From Desulfobulbaceae bacterium (GTDB taxonomy: Bacteria > Desulfobacterota > Desulfobulbia > Desulfobulbales > SURF-16), in assembly GCA_023230525.1 (NCBI GenBank), contig JALNXE010000001.1, positions 43,020 to 107,019 of the forward strand: a stretch of DNA of 64,000 nucleotides, in the 5' to 3' direction. The notes below the pieces were generated by a model. The model was not told the origin of the DNA and searched no databases. It saw only the letters and a list, made by a program, of their open reading frames with translations. This document shows, piece after piece, positions 7,895 to 17,147 of this stretch; positions within the stretch are counted from its first letter, which is position 1; each line of letters begins with the position of its first letter. The translations under genes were made by a program, and so were the position numbers.

Positions 7895-8358
7895 ATGTTA
7901 ATCTGCTTGTCAGTCCGGCGTTTGTAGTAGGGATAACCCCAACATTCGTGCACAATGAGGGGCCATCTGATTAGTCAGGTTGCGGAGCGAAGAGACCTCA
8001 AAAATCTCGTAGCGTAGTAACCCTTTCCGCTGATTTTATTTTTTTCTTTTTTTTGGGGAGCGGACTCCTTGCCGGCCATCATCAATTTCGCGTTTATGCT
8101 GTCGTCCATAATAAGCATGTTGCCGAATGGAACCTATTTCATTGAAGAAAAGAAGGGGAGATTAATGTAAGGTACGGTTATGAACTGATCAGGAACCTTG
8201 AAACCGTACCTTAGAAATCCTTGCATGAAATACGATTTTCTGTAATATTACAAATATACAAAAACGTAAAATGGAAGTTCAGGTCGTTACGGCCAATACC
8301 GCCAGCTTAACGTACTTTGCAATCCGTTTTCTGAAGTGTCCCCTAAAAGGATGGCAAT
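7895..8358. other. intergenic region between HU and parA
   Basis: This 464-bp stretch carries no supported gene. A 44-codon leftward frame near 8109 lacks a ribosome binding site. It holds T-rich tracts around 8035-8056 and a perfect 12-bp inverted repeat (listed separately). Its location before parA suggests partition-site or promoter functions, but no iterated centromere was seen. Confidence 0.5.
8168..8213. promoter_or_regulatory. 12-bp inverted repeat upstream of parA
   Basis: Arms TAAGGTACGGTT (8168-8179) and its exact complement (8202-8213) are separated by 22 bp. The repeat lies about 145 bp before the parA start. It could be an operator or partition-complex site, or a hairpin at the end of the HU transcript; no T run follows. 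Confidence 0.5.
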
Positions 8359-8985
8359 ATGATTATTGGACTTTTGAACCAAAAAGGTGGCGTCGGCAAA
8401 ACGACGCTCAGTGTAAACCTGGCGGCTTGCCTGGCCCGCACCGGGGCGCGTGTCCTGCTGATCGATGCCGACCCTCAAGGTAGCGCTCTTGATTGGGCAG
8501 CCGCCCGTGAAAGCGAACCGCTTTTTTCCGTTGTTGGTCTGCCCAGGCCGACCCTGCATAAAGAAATCAACCAGATTGGGTACGGCTACGACCATATAAT
8601 AATCGACGGCCCTGCCCGAGTTACCGATCTGGCCCGGTCGGCTATCATGGCTGCCGATTTCGTACTGATTCCGGTGCAGCCAAGCCCTTATGATATTTGG
8701 GCGGCTGATGAAATCCTGAAGCTCATCGCCGAAGCCTCTGTTTACAAAGACAATCTTAAATCCGCTTTTGTGGTTAATCGCAAAATTACAAATACGGCTA
8801 TTGGACGGGATGTGATTGAGGCTCTTGCCGCCTATCCAATACCAGTTCTGATTGCAACCATAGCCCAACGAGTAATTTTTGCTGAAGCAGCAGCCCAAGG
8901 CAAAGCTGTTTATGAAATCAAAGAAGGGCCTGCATCGGTCGAGATCGAGGCCGTCGCAGCCGAGTTGATGGAGTTCGTAAAATGA
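8359..8985 (+). CDS. parA: ParA family partition ATPase
   Basis: This 208-residue protein is a short (type Ib-like) ParA. It has the deviant Walker A KGGVGKTT at residues 10-17, the A' motif LLIDADPQGSALDW and the Walker B-like HIIIDGPARV. It lacks the N-terminal DNA-binding domain of long ParAs, so autoregulation would rest with the partner gene. It should segregate the replicon by pattern formation on the nucleoid. The partner gene starts inside its stop codon (4-bp ATGA overlap). Confidence 0.95.
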   Translation: MIIGLLNQKGGVGKTTLSVNLAACLARTGARVLLIDADPQGSALDWAAARESEPLFSVVGLPRPTLHKEINQIGYGYDHIIIDGPARVTDLARSAIMAADFVLIPVQPSPYDIWAADEILKLIAEASVYKDNLKSAFVVNRKITNTAIGRDVIEALAAYPIPVLIATIAQRVIFAEAAAQGKAVYEIKEGPASVEIEAVAAELMEFVK

Positions 8986-9218
8986 GTAGCAAAAAAATTT
9001 CGATCGGCGCTAAGCCGACCAGTAATAATACGCCGGGCACTGCCGATGAATGGGTGAAAAGCCGCACGGTCTCCGGCGAAGTCGAGCGAATGAAACGTTT
9101 AACTATTGATGTGCCGGAAAGCCTACACCGGGCAATCAAAGCAAAATGTGCAATGCGCGGTACCAAGATCGCAGATGAAGTACGCGAACTTCTATTACAG
9201 AAATACGGAAATCTTTAA
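8982..9218 (+). CDS. small ribbon-helix-helix partition partner (ParG-like)
   Basis: The 78-residue product has a flexible polar N-terminus and a C-terminal ribbon-helix-helix motif (KRLTIDVPESLHRAIKAKC, then IADEVRELL), the plan of ParG-type proteins. Such proteins bind the partition site and stimulate ParA ATPase, in part through the mobile N-terminus. Here that region contains R53 in VERMKR close to the fold. It overlaps parA by 4 bp. The family assignment rests on size, context and motif. Confidence 0.8.
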   Translation: MSSKKISIGAKPTSNNTPGTADEWVKSRTVSGEVERMKRLTIDVPESLHRAIKAKCAMRGTKIADEVRELLLQKYGNL

Positions 9219-9444
9219 AAGTGTATTTGTTTTTTATAAAGCGGGGGGAAATAGGGGTTAAAAACTTGTTTTTTTGTTATATCTATTTCAGAGTAGAAAT
9301 AGTTTTGTCATTGATTCATGATAACAGATAACAGATGTCGCTTTTTTTTCTGGCAGTTTGGAATTCGAAGAATGATTTTTTGTCCTGGCTGTAATGATGT
9401 TGTTTCCATTTGTCTGTTTACAAAAATTGTAGGGAGAATAAATA

Positions 9445-9807
9445 ATGGGTCTTTTTAATGCGATTGACAAATTGGTTGAGCCGATTACCAAGGGAATATT
9501 TCCTCCCGGAGAAGATAGGTTTGAAGCCACCAGTTATGTCGAGTTTCAAAGGCGCACATACAATACAGCTTTCGCTGGGGCTTCCTTTATTTTCAAAACA
9601 GTTATGGTATGTTTCGTTATTTATTTAATGATTACTGTCATATCTGGAGAAAATAAAAATATTGACCAACGTAGTATTAAAGAACATACCCCTACATTAG
9701 CTGAAGAATACTCTAAACTCCACTTCAGCAGCGATAAAGACGAATTTTGGGACAAACTCTCGGTCAGTGAGAGAGATGAATTACGCCGCAGCCTTCACAT
9801 GAAATAA
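9445..9807 (+). CDS. hypothetical single-pass membrane protein
   Basis: This 120-residue protein has one clear transmembrane segment (about residues 46-66, FIFKTVMVCFVIYLMITVI) and a charged soluble C-terminus. An AGGGAG sequence precedes the ATG. I do not recognise the family. It lies between the partition genes and the convergent end of traG, in the rightward direction. It could be an entry-exclusion or transfer-accessory protein on location alone, but nothing in the sequence shows this. Confidence 0.6.
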   Translation: MGLFNAIDKLVEPITKGIFPPGEDRFEATSYVEFQRRTYNTAFAGASFIFKTVMVCFVIYLMITVISGENKNIDQRSIKEHTPTLAEEYSKLHFSSDKDEFWDKLSVSERDELRRSLHMK

Positions 9808-9857
9808 ATAAAACAATGTTGTAGTTTTATTTACAGGCCACTGCAGCTTCCCTGTGG

Positions 9858-12800
9858 TTAATCACCTTCTAAAGGTGGTTCTCCCGCTGCTTTTCCTGCG
9901 GCCAGTCTATCCCTCGTTTTTTGATCTGCATCGTCAAGTGATCTTGCTATTCGATTTCCTATAATTGGATCTACTACTATTTCCCTTCCGCTATCAAATT
10001 TGTGCGTTCTGTCTTCATGTAGGTTCTTCATGGCATCCGCAGCAGCGCCAGTCTTTTTGCCAATTTCTATCGGTGAGTCAAAAGAACGATGATTAGCAGC
10101 AGGATGACCTCTGAAATCTCCAGGGCCAATACCCTCCGTCCGTCCACTCGTTGCATTTGCCCCTGGCATTACCTGTCCTTGGACATTTGCCATTTCTTCG
10201 CCGACCTCTCTTCTGCTTGCATCAATGGTAGCATCTGCCCGAACTTTTCCGTCACCCCAAGTATAATTGCCACTATTAAGGAATCTTTCTTGATGGTCTT
10301 GTAATTGATTCATGCCGGCCGCCCCGCCGGTAGCCATGTGATTAAGGGCAGCACCTGCTTTGTCGATATTTTCAGGGCTACTTGAACCGTAGCGACTATT
10401 TGCATACCACTCAACAAAGGCAGTTGTAGCATCGGCCCCTGTAGTTTCAGTTGTGCGGGTCATTTTGCTGGCTTCATTCAAATATGAAGCCGCTTCGGTA
10501 GCACCGATCTTATTCGCCAAGTTTGTTGCAAATTGAAGTCCTTTGCTATCACCAAAGGTTTCGGCAATAGCTCTTTCACGGATTTGGCTTTGAGCCTCAG
10601 TGAATTTTTTGGCTGTACTTTCATCAATCGCAAAAGATAGTTGTGTGCCATCCTTTCCGGTTCCTGTCATTGTATATTCAGTGCCCCCTTTAAACCCTGT
10701 TCCAAATGCTTTCACTCCGATACTTGCGCCTGCAGAACCAGAGATACTTTCCTGCTGCTCTTTACTCAGGCCATGGGTGAAGCCGGATTTATCCCCTAGA
10801 GCCCTCTCCCAACCAGAGGCTTCGGAATTACTCAGCTTTTGACCATAGGCACGGGATTCGCCGCTGGTATGACCATCAGTTTGTAGCTGGCTTCTCATCT
10901 TATCCCAACTCTCATTTGTACCAAGGGCATGAGATGCCTTTTCTGTATTGATATGTACGTTCTGTTCTGAAAGAGCCATGGGAGACATCCCATTTATTTG
11001 GGCAGATGTGAGATTGGTGCCGCCATGACCGTCCGAATTAAAACTACCCTTACCCCATGCGCCGTTAAGAATCTCCACACCAGCCCCACCAGCCCCGAGG
11101 GTTGTACCTGCCAGAGTGGAACCGCTCGGCATGACAGTATTCGTTTTGCCCTGAGTCGCTTGTCCGTCAGGGCCAAGAGAAACCGATGCTTGCCCGGCTG
11201 CTGTTCCTGCCTGTTGGTTAAAGCCCTGCTTCATCTCTGCATAGTCAGCATCCGAAGTCCCTGGTGGGATTTGCCCTGATTTTTCTAATGCTTTCCTGGC
11301 GTTCATAGAGGCGTTGTAATTACCAACCGAACTATGGATACTATTGAAAGCCTCCGACGAGGCCATGTTGGAAAACCTATGCTGTGGCATTCCTTCCAAA
11401 TTTCCTGAAGCTTTAAGCTGCTGGCTCATGGCCGCCGAGGTGCCCTCCGGAGTCAACAATGACCCGGCCTGTCCTCCCGCGCCACTCACGGCGCCGCTCA
11501 AGCTCCCGGCCATCATTGCCAGGGCATGACCACCGAATTTAATCAGCATCATGGTGAAGACACTTGCCAGCATGATACCCGACGAGCGGATAATGCCGAA
11601 CATGCTCAGCATCTTTTCAGACAATGCAGGAAAAGCAGCCATCGAATAAACACCTAAAGATGACTGGCGCATCTCTTCAAAGGCATATTTTGCGTAATCC
11701 ATTGCCGCAGTATGAATCACTGCATCAGTGATGCCCCAGATGGTCAGGAAACAGAAAAAGCCGAACATGGCTGACAGCGCTTTCCCGAATACAGGAGTTG
11801 GCAAGAATAAGGCAAGGAACGGAATCATGCCAATGGCAATAGCGGTCATGATCGACTTGATAATTGGTATCCACTCGTTCATGGCAATACCAACACCAAC
11901 ACCTTGAGAGGTGATCTTCCGGTTTGCCTCCATGAGCATTGCTGTTTCTACATCTTCCTGATAGTAGAAAGTATAAAGAATTTCTGAAATTTGTCGTTGC
12001 TGGATGAGCTTCTCTGGTGTGACATTATTACCCGTGGTGAATTTCAGGGTGCTGGTTATAAGGTCGGTACAGGTAGTATGTTCAAGAAGATTGCTGGAAT
12101 CAAAAGAAGCCTTGCCGCATGTTTTACTGATCGCTTCCGCATAACTATTGGGATTTTGAAAAATTGGCCGGATGAGATCCCATGCTTGGGTGCAGGTTTT
12201 TGTTACACCAGCCGGTTCAATCGCATCATAATAAACTGTAAAGATTGCAGGGCTTTGAGCCTTGTCAAGTTCGGTTAAAAAATCAGTGGTGCCATTGCGG
12301 AGAGTATCAAGAGACAAAGTTGTTCCAGGCCGCATCAGTTCAAAAGTCACACAATCCTTGGTATAGCGTATCAGGCTTGTTCTGAGATGATTGTCTTTGA
12401 TGTATGAGTTTCTTACCGACTCCAAAGTTTTGAAACCTATGCCACCAGCACCTCTGGAGTATTCTGAATCGAGAGCTGCGGCTGTATCAATAATATCAAC
12501 CAGCCCTCTTTCAATTTTGTTTAGTGCACCGGCTGTAAAGACAACAGCATCAGGGATTCCTCCAATAATCATAAATCTATTGAGTGTTGGATCATAAACA
12601 GTGATATTCCCCTTGGGAACAAACAGGCCAAAATAGAGAATTATCCCGAAGAAAATAGGTAAGGCCCAGCTTAACGGGGTGGCTTGCCTGCCATTAGCTG
12701 CCTGGACAAGCCAAGATATGGCCCCGGCAAGAAAACCTAAAACCGTAACCACTGTAAACAAACCTATATATCCAGCATCACTGAAGATCAGGGCCAGTCG

Positions 12801-12944
12801 GGTAAAGGCTTGCGTAATCGGGCCAAAACCACCGTAGGTATAGTATTCCATGTCCATAGCATAGGCAGGAGCGGCATAGAATATGGCTGCAAGCAGAAAT
12901 ACCAGGCACAAAATGGCAGGGAATTTGATAGTAGTTTTTTCCAT
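9858..12944 (-). CDS. traG: conjugative transfer protein TraG (F-type)
   Basis: This 1028-residue protein has the TraG_N arrangement: a signal-like N-terminus, several hydrophobic membrane segments (about 30-130 and 340-480), and a long hydrophilic Gly/Ser/Ala-rich periplasmic C-terminus. In F, TraG acts in pilus assembly and mating-pair stabilisation, and its C-terminal part is linked to entry exclusion. It is the last gene of the leftward transfer operon, behind traH and a 202-residue secreted protein. Confidence 0.92.
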   Translation of the reverse strand: MEKTTIKFPAILCLVFLLAAIFYAAPAYAMDMEYYTYGGFGPITQAFTRLALIFSDAGYIGLFTVVTVLGFLAGAISWLVQAANGRQATPLSWALPIFFGIILYFGLFVPKGNITVYDPTLNRFMIIGGIPDAVVFTAGALNKIERGLVDIIDTAAALDSEYSRGAGGIGFKTLESVRNSYIKDNHLRTSLIRYTKDCVTFELMRPGTTLSLDTLRNGTTDFLTELDKAQSPAIFTVYYDAIEPAGVTKTCTQAWDLIRPIFQNPNSYAEAISKTCGKASFDSSNLLEHTTCTDLITSTLKFTTGNNVTPEKLIQQRQISEILYTFYYQEDVETAMLMEANRKITSQGVGVGIAMNEWIPIIKSIMTAIAIGMIPFLALFLPTPVFGKALSAMFGFFCFLTIWGITDAVIHTAAMDYAKYAFEEMRQSSLGVYSMAAFPALSEKMLSMFGIIRSSGIMLASVFTMMLIKFGGHALAMMAGSLSGAVSGAGGQAGSLLTPEGTSAAMSQQLKASGNLEGMPQHRFSNMASSEAFNSIHSSVGNYNASMNARKALEKSGQIPPGTSDADYAEMKQGFNQQAGTAAGQASVSLGPDGQATQGKTNTVMPSGSTLAGTTLGAGGAGVEILNGAWGKGSFNSDGHGGTNLTSAQINGMSPMALSEQNVHINTEKASHALGTNESWDKMRSQLQTDGHTSGESRAYGQKLSNSEASGWERALGDKSGFTHGLSKEQQESISGSAGASIGVKAFGTGFKGGTEYTMTGTGKDGTQLSFAIDESTAKKFTEAQSQIRERAIAETFGDSKGLQFATNLANKIGATEAASYLNEASKMTRTTETTGADATTAFVEWYANSRYGSSSPENIDKAGAALNHMATGGAAGMNQLQDHQERFLNSGNYTWGDGKVRADATIDASRREVGEEMANVQGQVMPGANATSGRTEGIGPGDFRGHPAANHRSFDSPIEIGKKTGAAADAMKNLHEDRTHKFDSGREIVVDPIIGNRIARSLDDADQKTRDRLAAGKAAGEPPLEGD

Positions 12945-13022
12945 TGGTTTCTATTCAGTAATCCCTCTTTCCCCTGGGGTTTCAACTCTTGTTGTAATAG
13001 CTGAATACTTTTCTAAAAGTGG

Positions 13023-13631
13023 TTAGTTTCCACCGTAATTACGCTCATAGAAGTCCCTGACATCCTCTTCATTATTAATTTTATTGCCTTGTTCGTCTGT
13101 CATATTTCTTTCACCAACGACATTAAGCTTCTCTTGCAACACCTGATTTTCATCAAAAATATATGCCTTGTCGAGTTCGGCGGTATTATCGTAGAAGGTT
13201 GGTTTCGGCCCCACAACTGGCCTTGTCAAATCTTGGACTCGTCGGTATGCTGCATAGTCCGCGGCTTGTGCGTACATCTGGTTTTTCATGTCTATCACTG
13301 CTTGGTAACATGCCTCTCGTTCCTTTGGGTCTAGGTATAGTGAGCATTTCTGGGATGTTTGATCTATAGCAGCTTGCAGTCGAGCCTGTGTTCGTTGTTG
13401 CGCCTGATCTTCTCGATTTTTTTGGTTGTCCCATGCTTGTTGTTCCGCGAGAGCCAGATTGTATGCCGCTAAGGCAACCAGGTATTGATTATATTCAGCC
13501 TTTCGACCTTCAAAATACTGTTGCATCTGTGGGGCTGTAGTTTGCCCTTTCTGAAAATTCGGAGTTGCCGCAAAACTAAGGATGGGAACTGCGAATGCTA
13601 AAGTTAAAAATAGACAAATTGTTTTTTTCAT
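13023..13631 (-). CDS. secreted coiled-coil protein of the transfer operon
   Basis: The 202-residue product starts with a typical signal peptide (MKKTICLFLTLAFAVPILSFA). It is then rich in Gln, Ala and charged residues with coiled-coil character (about 40-95), and has two Cys in the middle. The ATG follows a GGAGAAGGG ribosome binding site. I do not recognise the family. Its place between traH and traG, where F has none or small trb genes, suggests a periplasmic accessory of the secretion channel. Confidence 0.7.
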   Translation of the reverse strand: MKKTICLFLTLAFAVPILSFAATPNFQKGQTTAPQMQQYFEGRKAEYNQYLVALAAYNLALAEQQAWDNQKNREDQAQQRTQARLQAAIDQTSQKCSLYLDPKEREACYQAVIDMKNQMYAQAADYAAYRRVQDLTRPVVGPKPTFYDNTAELDKAYIFDENQVLQEKLNVVGERNMTDEQGNKINNEEDVRDFYERNYGGN

Positions 13632-13771
13632 AATTCCCTTCTCCTTTGATTACATTTTTTAGAACTGAAGTGGACCTTAGAAATTCTTTTCTTGTTTTCA
13701 AAAAGAATGTCGTGAAGGCGCTTATACCCAAGGGCGGTACTGAACAGAGTCCCGTTTGTGTCGAGGTTAGA

Positions 13772-15205
13772 TTATTGAATCCTTGCGACTACATCTTTCC
13801 CGAACCTACGGGTAACTTCTTGGTTCATCTTGCTTTCAAGGTCCTGCATATGTTCCAGATAGCTTAAAATTGCGTTCATTTCTGATGTCGAGGCGATATA
13901 ACTGGCTTTGGCCCCTTCTTTCAACTGTTGGATTTTCGACAACATGAGGGAAAGGTCTTGACCGGCATTTTCTGCAAAGATAACCGCGGCACAAGTGTCT
14001 GGTCCACCACTTGACCCCGAAGCCTTTTTCTCCAACACTTCTCTGGCTTTTCTGGCAATCATTTCCGCCCGAACATACAAATCCGACATCATTTGCAGGC
14101 TGTAAGCAGCGGCGGTTATGTCGGCCAGGCCGCTTATGGTTGCACCGTCCGTATTGGTGCCAACGGCACTTTTGAGAATAGGCAATGTTGATAACGGATT
14201 TGAGTCCATAAAATCCCGTTCTGCCGCTGTATATGTGCCTTTGTTGCGTATTTTGCCGGCTATACTATTCAACTGAGTTCTCACATACGCTCCCATATCC
14301 CTATTGCCATCAGTAACCTGCGTACATTGGCCGGCAGAGTTTTTAATGTAAATATCACCATTGGCAATGGATTTGATTGAATCAGTATTATTTTCTGAAC
14401 ATGGCAGCATGTAAGTAATTTTATATGCCTCAGCCGGTCCAGACAATTTGAGATCACCAACCAGACCACGAATGAGATCAATATGAGACATAGGTATGCT
14501 CATCCTGTTTCCGACATTTTCGAGCAGCGAATCGCCGTTTAAAAACAAATCTTGCACATCTGCGTTACATCCCGAGGTTACAGCGGATACATCACCAGAT
14601 GAAACAGCGCCGCCGCTGGCCTGTTCCGCTGTTGTCAGGTCAGTCCACATTTCCGATACACCACTGACTAATTTGTTTTCCTTGACCGCGGTACCGAGTC
14701 TTTCCTTCATGTCTTCACCGGAATGAAAACCATCCTTGTCAGCTACTATCCCAACCATTGTCTTAGCTGCTGCACATTCGTCAATCTGCATCTGGTTAAG
14801 AGCATCAGACATGGATTCAAAGTTTTTAATCGTGTTGGAGCATTGCTCACAGAGAGTTTTAAGTCCGAGGTCGAAGGCCACCCCTGCGGCATTTGACAAG
14901 ATGTGTTGGAGCTTATCCACCAGATAATCAGAATCCATAAACGAAAAACCGCCCAAAAACACATCAATACCACCGCAGCCGCTCTTTACTTTTGGCGTTT
15001 CGAGAGTTACCGGATAATCGGCGGTACTTTTCCAACGACCGGAAAAACTGCCAGCGGAATAATATCCTCGCTGTTGCCCTTCAAAATAGCCGGATTGAGT
15101 TGAGTTGCTCTGTTGCAACCAATCATCCACCCAACCAGCGTGAGCAACTTGGACTGAAATCGGACATATCAAACTCATGGATAAAGCGAAGATCATCTTT
15201 TTCAT
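13772..15205 (-). CDS. traH: conjugative transfer protein TraH
   Basis: The 477-residue TraH has a signal peptide (to about residue 23, ending VAHAG), the conserved GGYFEGQQRGYYS-like and GCGGIDVFLGGFSFM segments, and a helical C-terminus. TraH is a periplasmic/outer-membrane protein needed for F-pilus extension and mating-pair stabilisation, working with TraF and TraG. The start overlaps the traF stop by one base (TAATG), so the genes are coupled. Confidence 0.93.
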   Translation of the reverse strand: MKKMIFALSMSLICPISVQVAHAGWVDDWLQQSNSTQSGYFEGQQRGYYSAGSFSGRWKSTADYPVTLETPKVKSGCGGIDVFLGGFSFMDSDYLVDKLQHILSNAAGVAFDLGLKTLCEQCSNTIKNFESMSDALNQMQIDECAAAKTMVGIVADKDGFHSGEDMKERLGTAVKENKLVSGVSEMWTDLTTAEQASGGAVSSGDVSAVTSGCNADVQDLFLNGDSLLENVGNRMSIPMSHIDLIRGLVGDLKLSGPAEAYKITYMLPCSENNTDSIKSIANGDIYIKNSAGQCTQVTDGNRDMGAYVRTQLNSIAGKIRNKGTYTAAERDFMDSNPLSTLPILKSAVGTNTDGATISGLADITAAAYSLQMMSDLYVRAEMIARKAREVLEKKASGSSGGPDTCAAVIFAENAGQDLSLMLSKIQQLKEGAKASYIASTSEMNAILSYLEHMQDLESKMNQEVTRRFGKDVVARIQ

Positions 15206-16254
15206 TATCTTGCCCTCCAGGGCTGTTCTTCTGTCTCTAAAATTGCACCAGGGTCAAGTGCGCCGCCTTTCTGATAATCATACGTCTGGAAGGTATTTAT
15301 GTTCGTTTCCCCGCCCAGATAGCGGATGGCCTGATACAGTTTCCGCTCCAGTTCCGATTGGGCCACTACCCCGACTGATATCGGCATGGCTTGTTCTGTC
15401 CCGTCTTTGATGAGGATCAAGGTTGGAGTGGTAGTGATGTTAAACCGAGCCGCCAAAGTTGTTTCTTGGTCGATATCAATGAGTTTGATCTGCCAGCCGT
15501 ATTTTTCCACGAAATAAGTAAGTATTGCCGTTTGCTTGTCACAGAATCCGCAGCCATGGCTTACAAAAAACAGCAAGGCATGATTTTCACGAGCAGCCGT
15601 TATGGTGCTGTATATTTCCTTTTGTTGTTCCTGTACCCTGGCCGATATACCAGGTGTTGTTGTCGGATAAACCTGATTGATATTGAATTTATCACTGTAT
15701 TTTTGAACGACGAATTTTGTGGCATTGGCATAAGCCAGAGCCTTCCGGCGAGCTACATCCTGCAAAATCAGATATTCCAGGATGTTCTTCTCATTCGGGG
15801 TTTGTACTGCTTTTTTCTGCACTCCATTCAACAGCCCTTGAAATTCGTCTGGATGTAAATTCCAGATGTCGTCGATGGTGTACTTGTCCATCGACGGATT
15901 TATGGACTCGAATACCTTTGGCCCGGCCTCTCGTGTTATGGTTGCATTTTGCAGGTTGAGTGGTTCTTTGAACTTTTCATCCGGAGGTGGGTCTTTATAC
16001 CAGAACCATCCTTCCTTGGCGGTTTCGTAGAAAGCTGGTTGCGGCAAAGAAACATCTTCAGCCAGGGCCTTTGTCGTCATGGTGACGGCCAAAAGCCAGC
16101 AACACAGCCAGATACTAAATCCAGCTACGCTAAGAAAACCGTTCTTTGGCTCAGGATTGAATTTTAACAGAATCCTACGCTTCACTATATCCAAAGGTGT
16201 AATAATGCAGCCTTGGGCTTGTCCGGCCGTTTTTCTCGCCATCAGAACTACCAT
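15205..16254 (-). CDS. traF: conjugative transfer protein TraF (thioredoxin-like)
   Basis: This 349-residue protein has a membrane/signal segment (about 41-65, ending TKALA), a Trp-rich stretch (EGWFWYKDPPP) typical of F-type TraF, and a C-terminal thioredoxin fold with CGFC at 235-238. Unlike F TraF, which lacks the pair, it keeps both Cys and may be redox-active, assisting disulphide formation in TraU or TraH. The start overlaps the stop of the peptidase gene (ATGGTAG). A start 12 bp further in (MARK) is also possible. Confidence 0.92.
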   Translation of the reverse strand: MVVLMARKTAGQAQGCIITPLDIVKRRILLKFNPEPKNGFLSVAGFSIWLCCWLLAVTMTTKALAEDVSLPQPAFYETAKEGWFWYKDPPPDEKFKEPLNLQNATITREAGPKVFESINPSMDKYTIDDIWNLHPDEFQGLLNGVQKKAVQTPNEKNILEYLILQDVARRKALAYANATKFVVQKYSDKFNINQVYPTTTPGISARVQEQQKEIYSTITAARENHALLFFVSHGCGFCDKQTAILTYFVEKYGWQIKLIDIDQETTLAARFNITTTPTLILIKDGTEQAMPISVGVVAQSELERKLYQAIRYLGGETNINTFQTYDYQKGGALDPGAILETEEQPWRAR

Positions 16255-16793
16255 AACGGCAGCGCCTTATGGAGCATCAGGTCTGCGTGGACGAATCCGA
16301 AATACCTGCTGTCGTAACTGCGGGGGTTGGTGCCGATCATGAAGAAGTTTTTTTCTGGCACAATCCCTGAATATTGAAATTGAGGCAAAGGGCGCTTGAG
16401 GCTGTCAGCCTCCAACGCCTTGCCGATAAAAACACCCTGACAAAAAAATTGCCCTTCGGCATCACTGGTAAGCACTTCCCCGGGAGCGCAGCCCACTTTT
16501 TTTATCAGCTTATCGAGTTTTTTGTTCAACATAGGCTTGACATATTTTTCCACTTCTTCTCTGTTGCCTTGAAAAACGAGATAATCCCCGTTTTTGATTT
16601 GATCCCGATTAAATTCTGTCATGAAAAAAAGCCGATGGTCGAGTGAATCGCTGAGTGCGACAATGAGTCGTCCGGGGAGGGATGCCCCCAGCAACAAGGC
16701 AGCCACAAAAACCATTGCCCCGGTCTTTTCCCGGTGAGTCAACCGGAAGAGAAAGCGGGCCAACCGGCTATTTAGGAGAAATCTCATTACCAT
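16248..16793 (-). CDS. S26 family conjugative signal peptidase (TraF/TrhF type)
   Basis: The 181-residue protein has a basic N-terminus, one membrane segment (about 25-47), a likely nucleophile Ser50 in SDSLDHRLF, and a general-base Lys at 98 or 99 in KKVGCAPGE. It ends with the S26 box GTNPRSYDSRYFGFV. Such peptidases process pilin in RP4- and SXT/IncH-like transfer systems. It overlaps trbI by 26 bp and traF by 7 bp. The mixture of an S26 peptidase with F-type genes resembles IncH/SXT rather than F itself. Confidence 0.88.
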   Translation of the reverse strand: MVMRFLLNSRLARFLFRLTHREKTGAMVFVAALLLGASLPGRLIVALSDSLDHRLFFMTEFNRDQIKNGDYLVFQGNREEVEKYVKPMLNKKLDKLIKKVGCAPGEVLTSDAEGQFFCQGVFIGKALEADSLKRPLPQFQYSGIVPEKNFFMIGTNPRSYDSRYFGFVHADLMLHKALPLW

Positions 16794-17139
16794 TTCGTAT
16801 CACTACTTCTTTTAAAAGTATGACATGCCTGCTCTTTTCTGCCTCTGCATTGAGAATAGCTTCTGTCCTGTCCAAGTTTGACTTGAATTGCTCTTCCGTC
16901 ATTTCACCTGCTTTTACCAAAGCCGTTTGCTCCCGTAGATAGCCCGTGAGGTCAAAGGTCAAAAGCTTCTGGGCCATGAAGTGGTCGTATCCCCAGAGCG
17001 CACCACCAACGATCAGAATCGTGATGACAATTATTTCCAGATAGCCAGGAGTTGTTTTGTGGGTTTCTGCCACTGGTGCTTTTGCTTCTGCTGTTAATGC
17101 TTTTTCTTCACCAGGAGCTGTTGGTTTTTCTTCTGTCAT
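16768..17139 (-). CDS. trbI: TrbI-like F-type transfer protein
   Basis: The 123-residue protein has a Pro/Ala/Glu-rich cytoplasmic N-terminus, one membrane segment (about 32-50) and a short periplasmic coiled coil. Size, topology and place before the peptidase and traF fit F-type TrbI, which influences pilus retraction. The call rests mainly on context. An IS element inserted directly upstream of its start (target repeat 17138-17147 overlaps the ATG), so expression from the upstream transfer operon may be disturbed. Confidence 0.65.
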   Translation of the reverse strand: MTEEKPTAPGEEKALTAEAKAPVAETHKTTPGYLEIIVITILIVGGALWGYDHFMAQKLLTFDLTGYLREQTALVKAGEMTEEQFKSNLDRTEAILNAEAEKSRHVILLKEVVIRNGNEISPK

Positions 17140-17147
17140 ATTTTTTT
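17138..17147 (+). repeat. target-site duplication, left copy
   Basis: ATATTTTTTT immediately before the left end of the IS, repeated exactly at 18204-18213. IS1595-family elements usually make 8-bp duplications, which this run includes. Confidence 0.85.

Noticed and set aside
7975..8109. 44-codon leftward frame upstream of parA
   Set aside because: No ribosome binding site, low-complexity Lys-rich middle, no recognisable family; only chance support.
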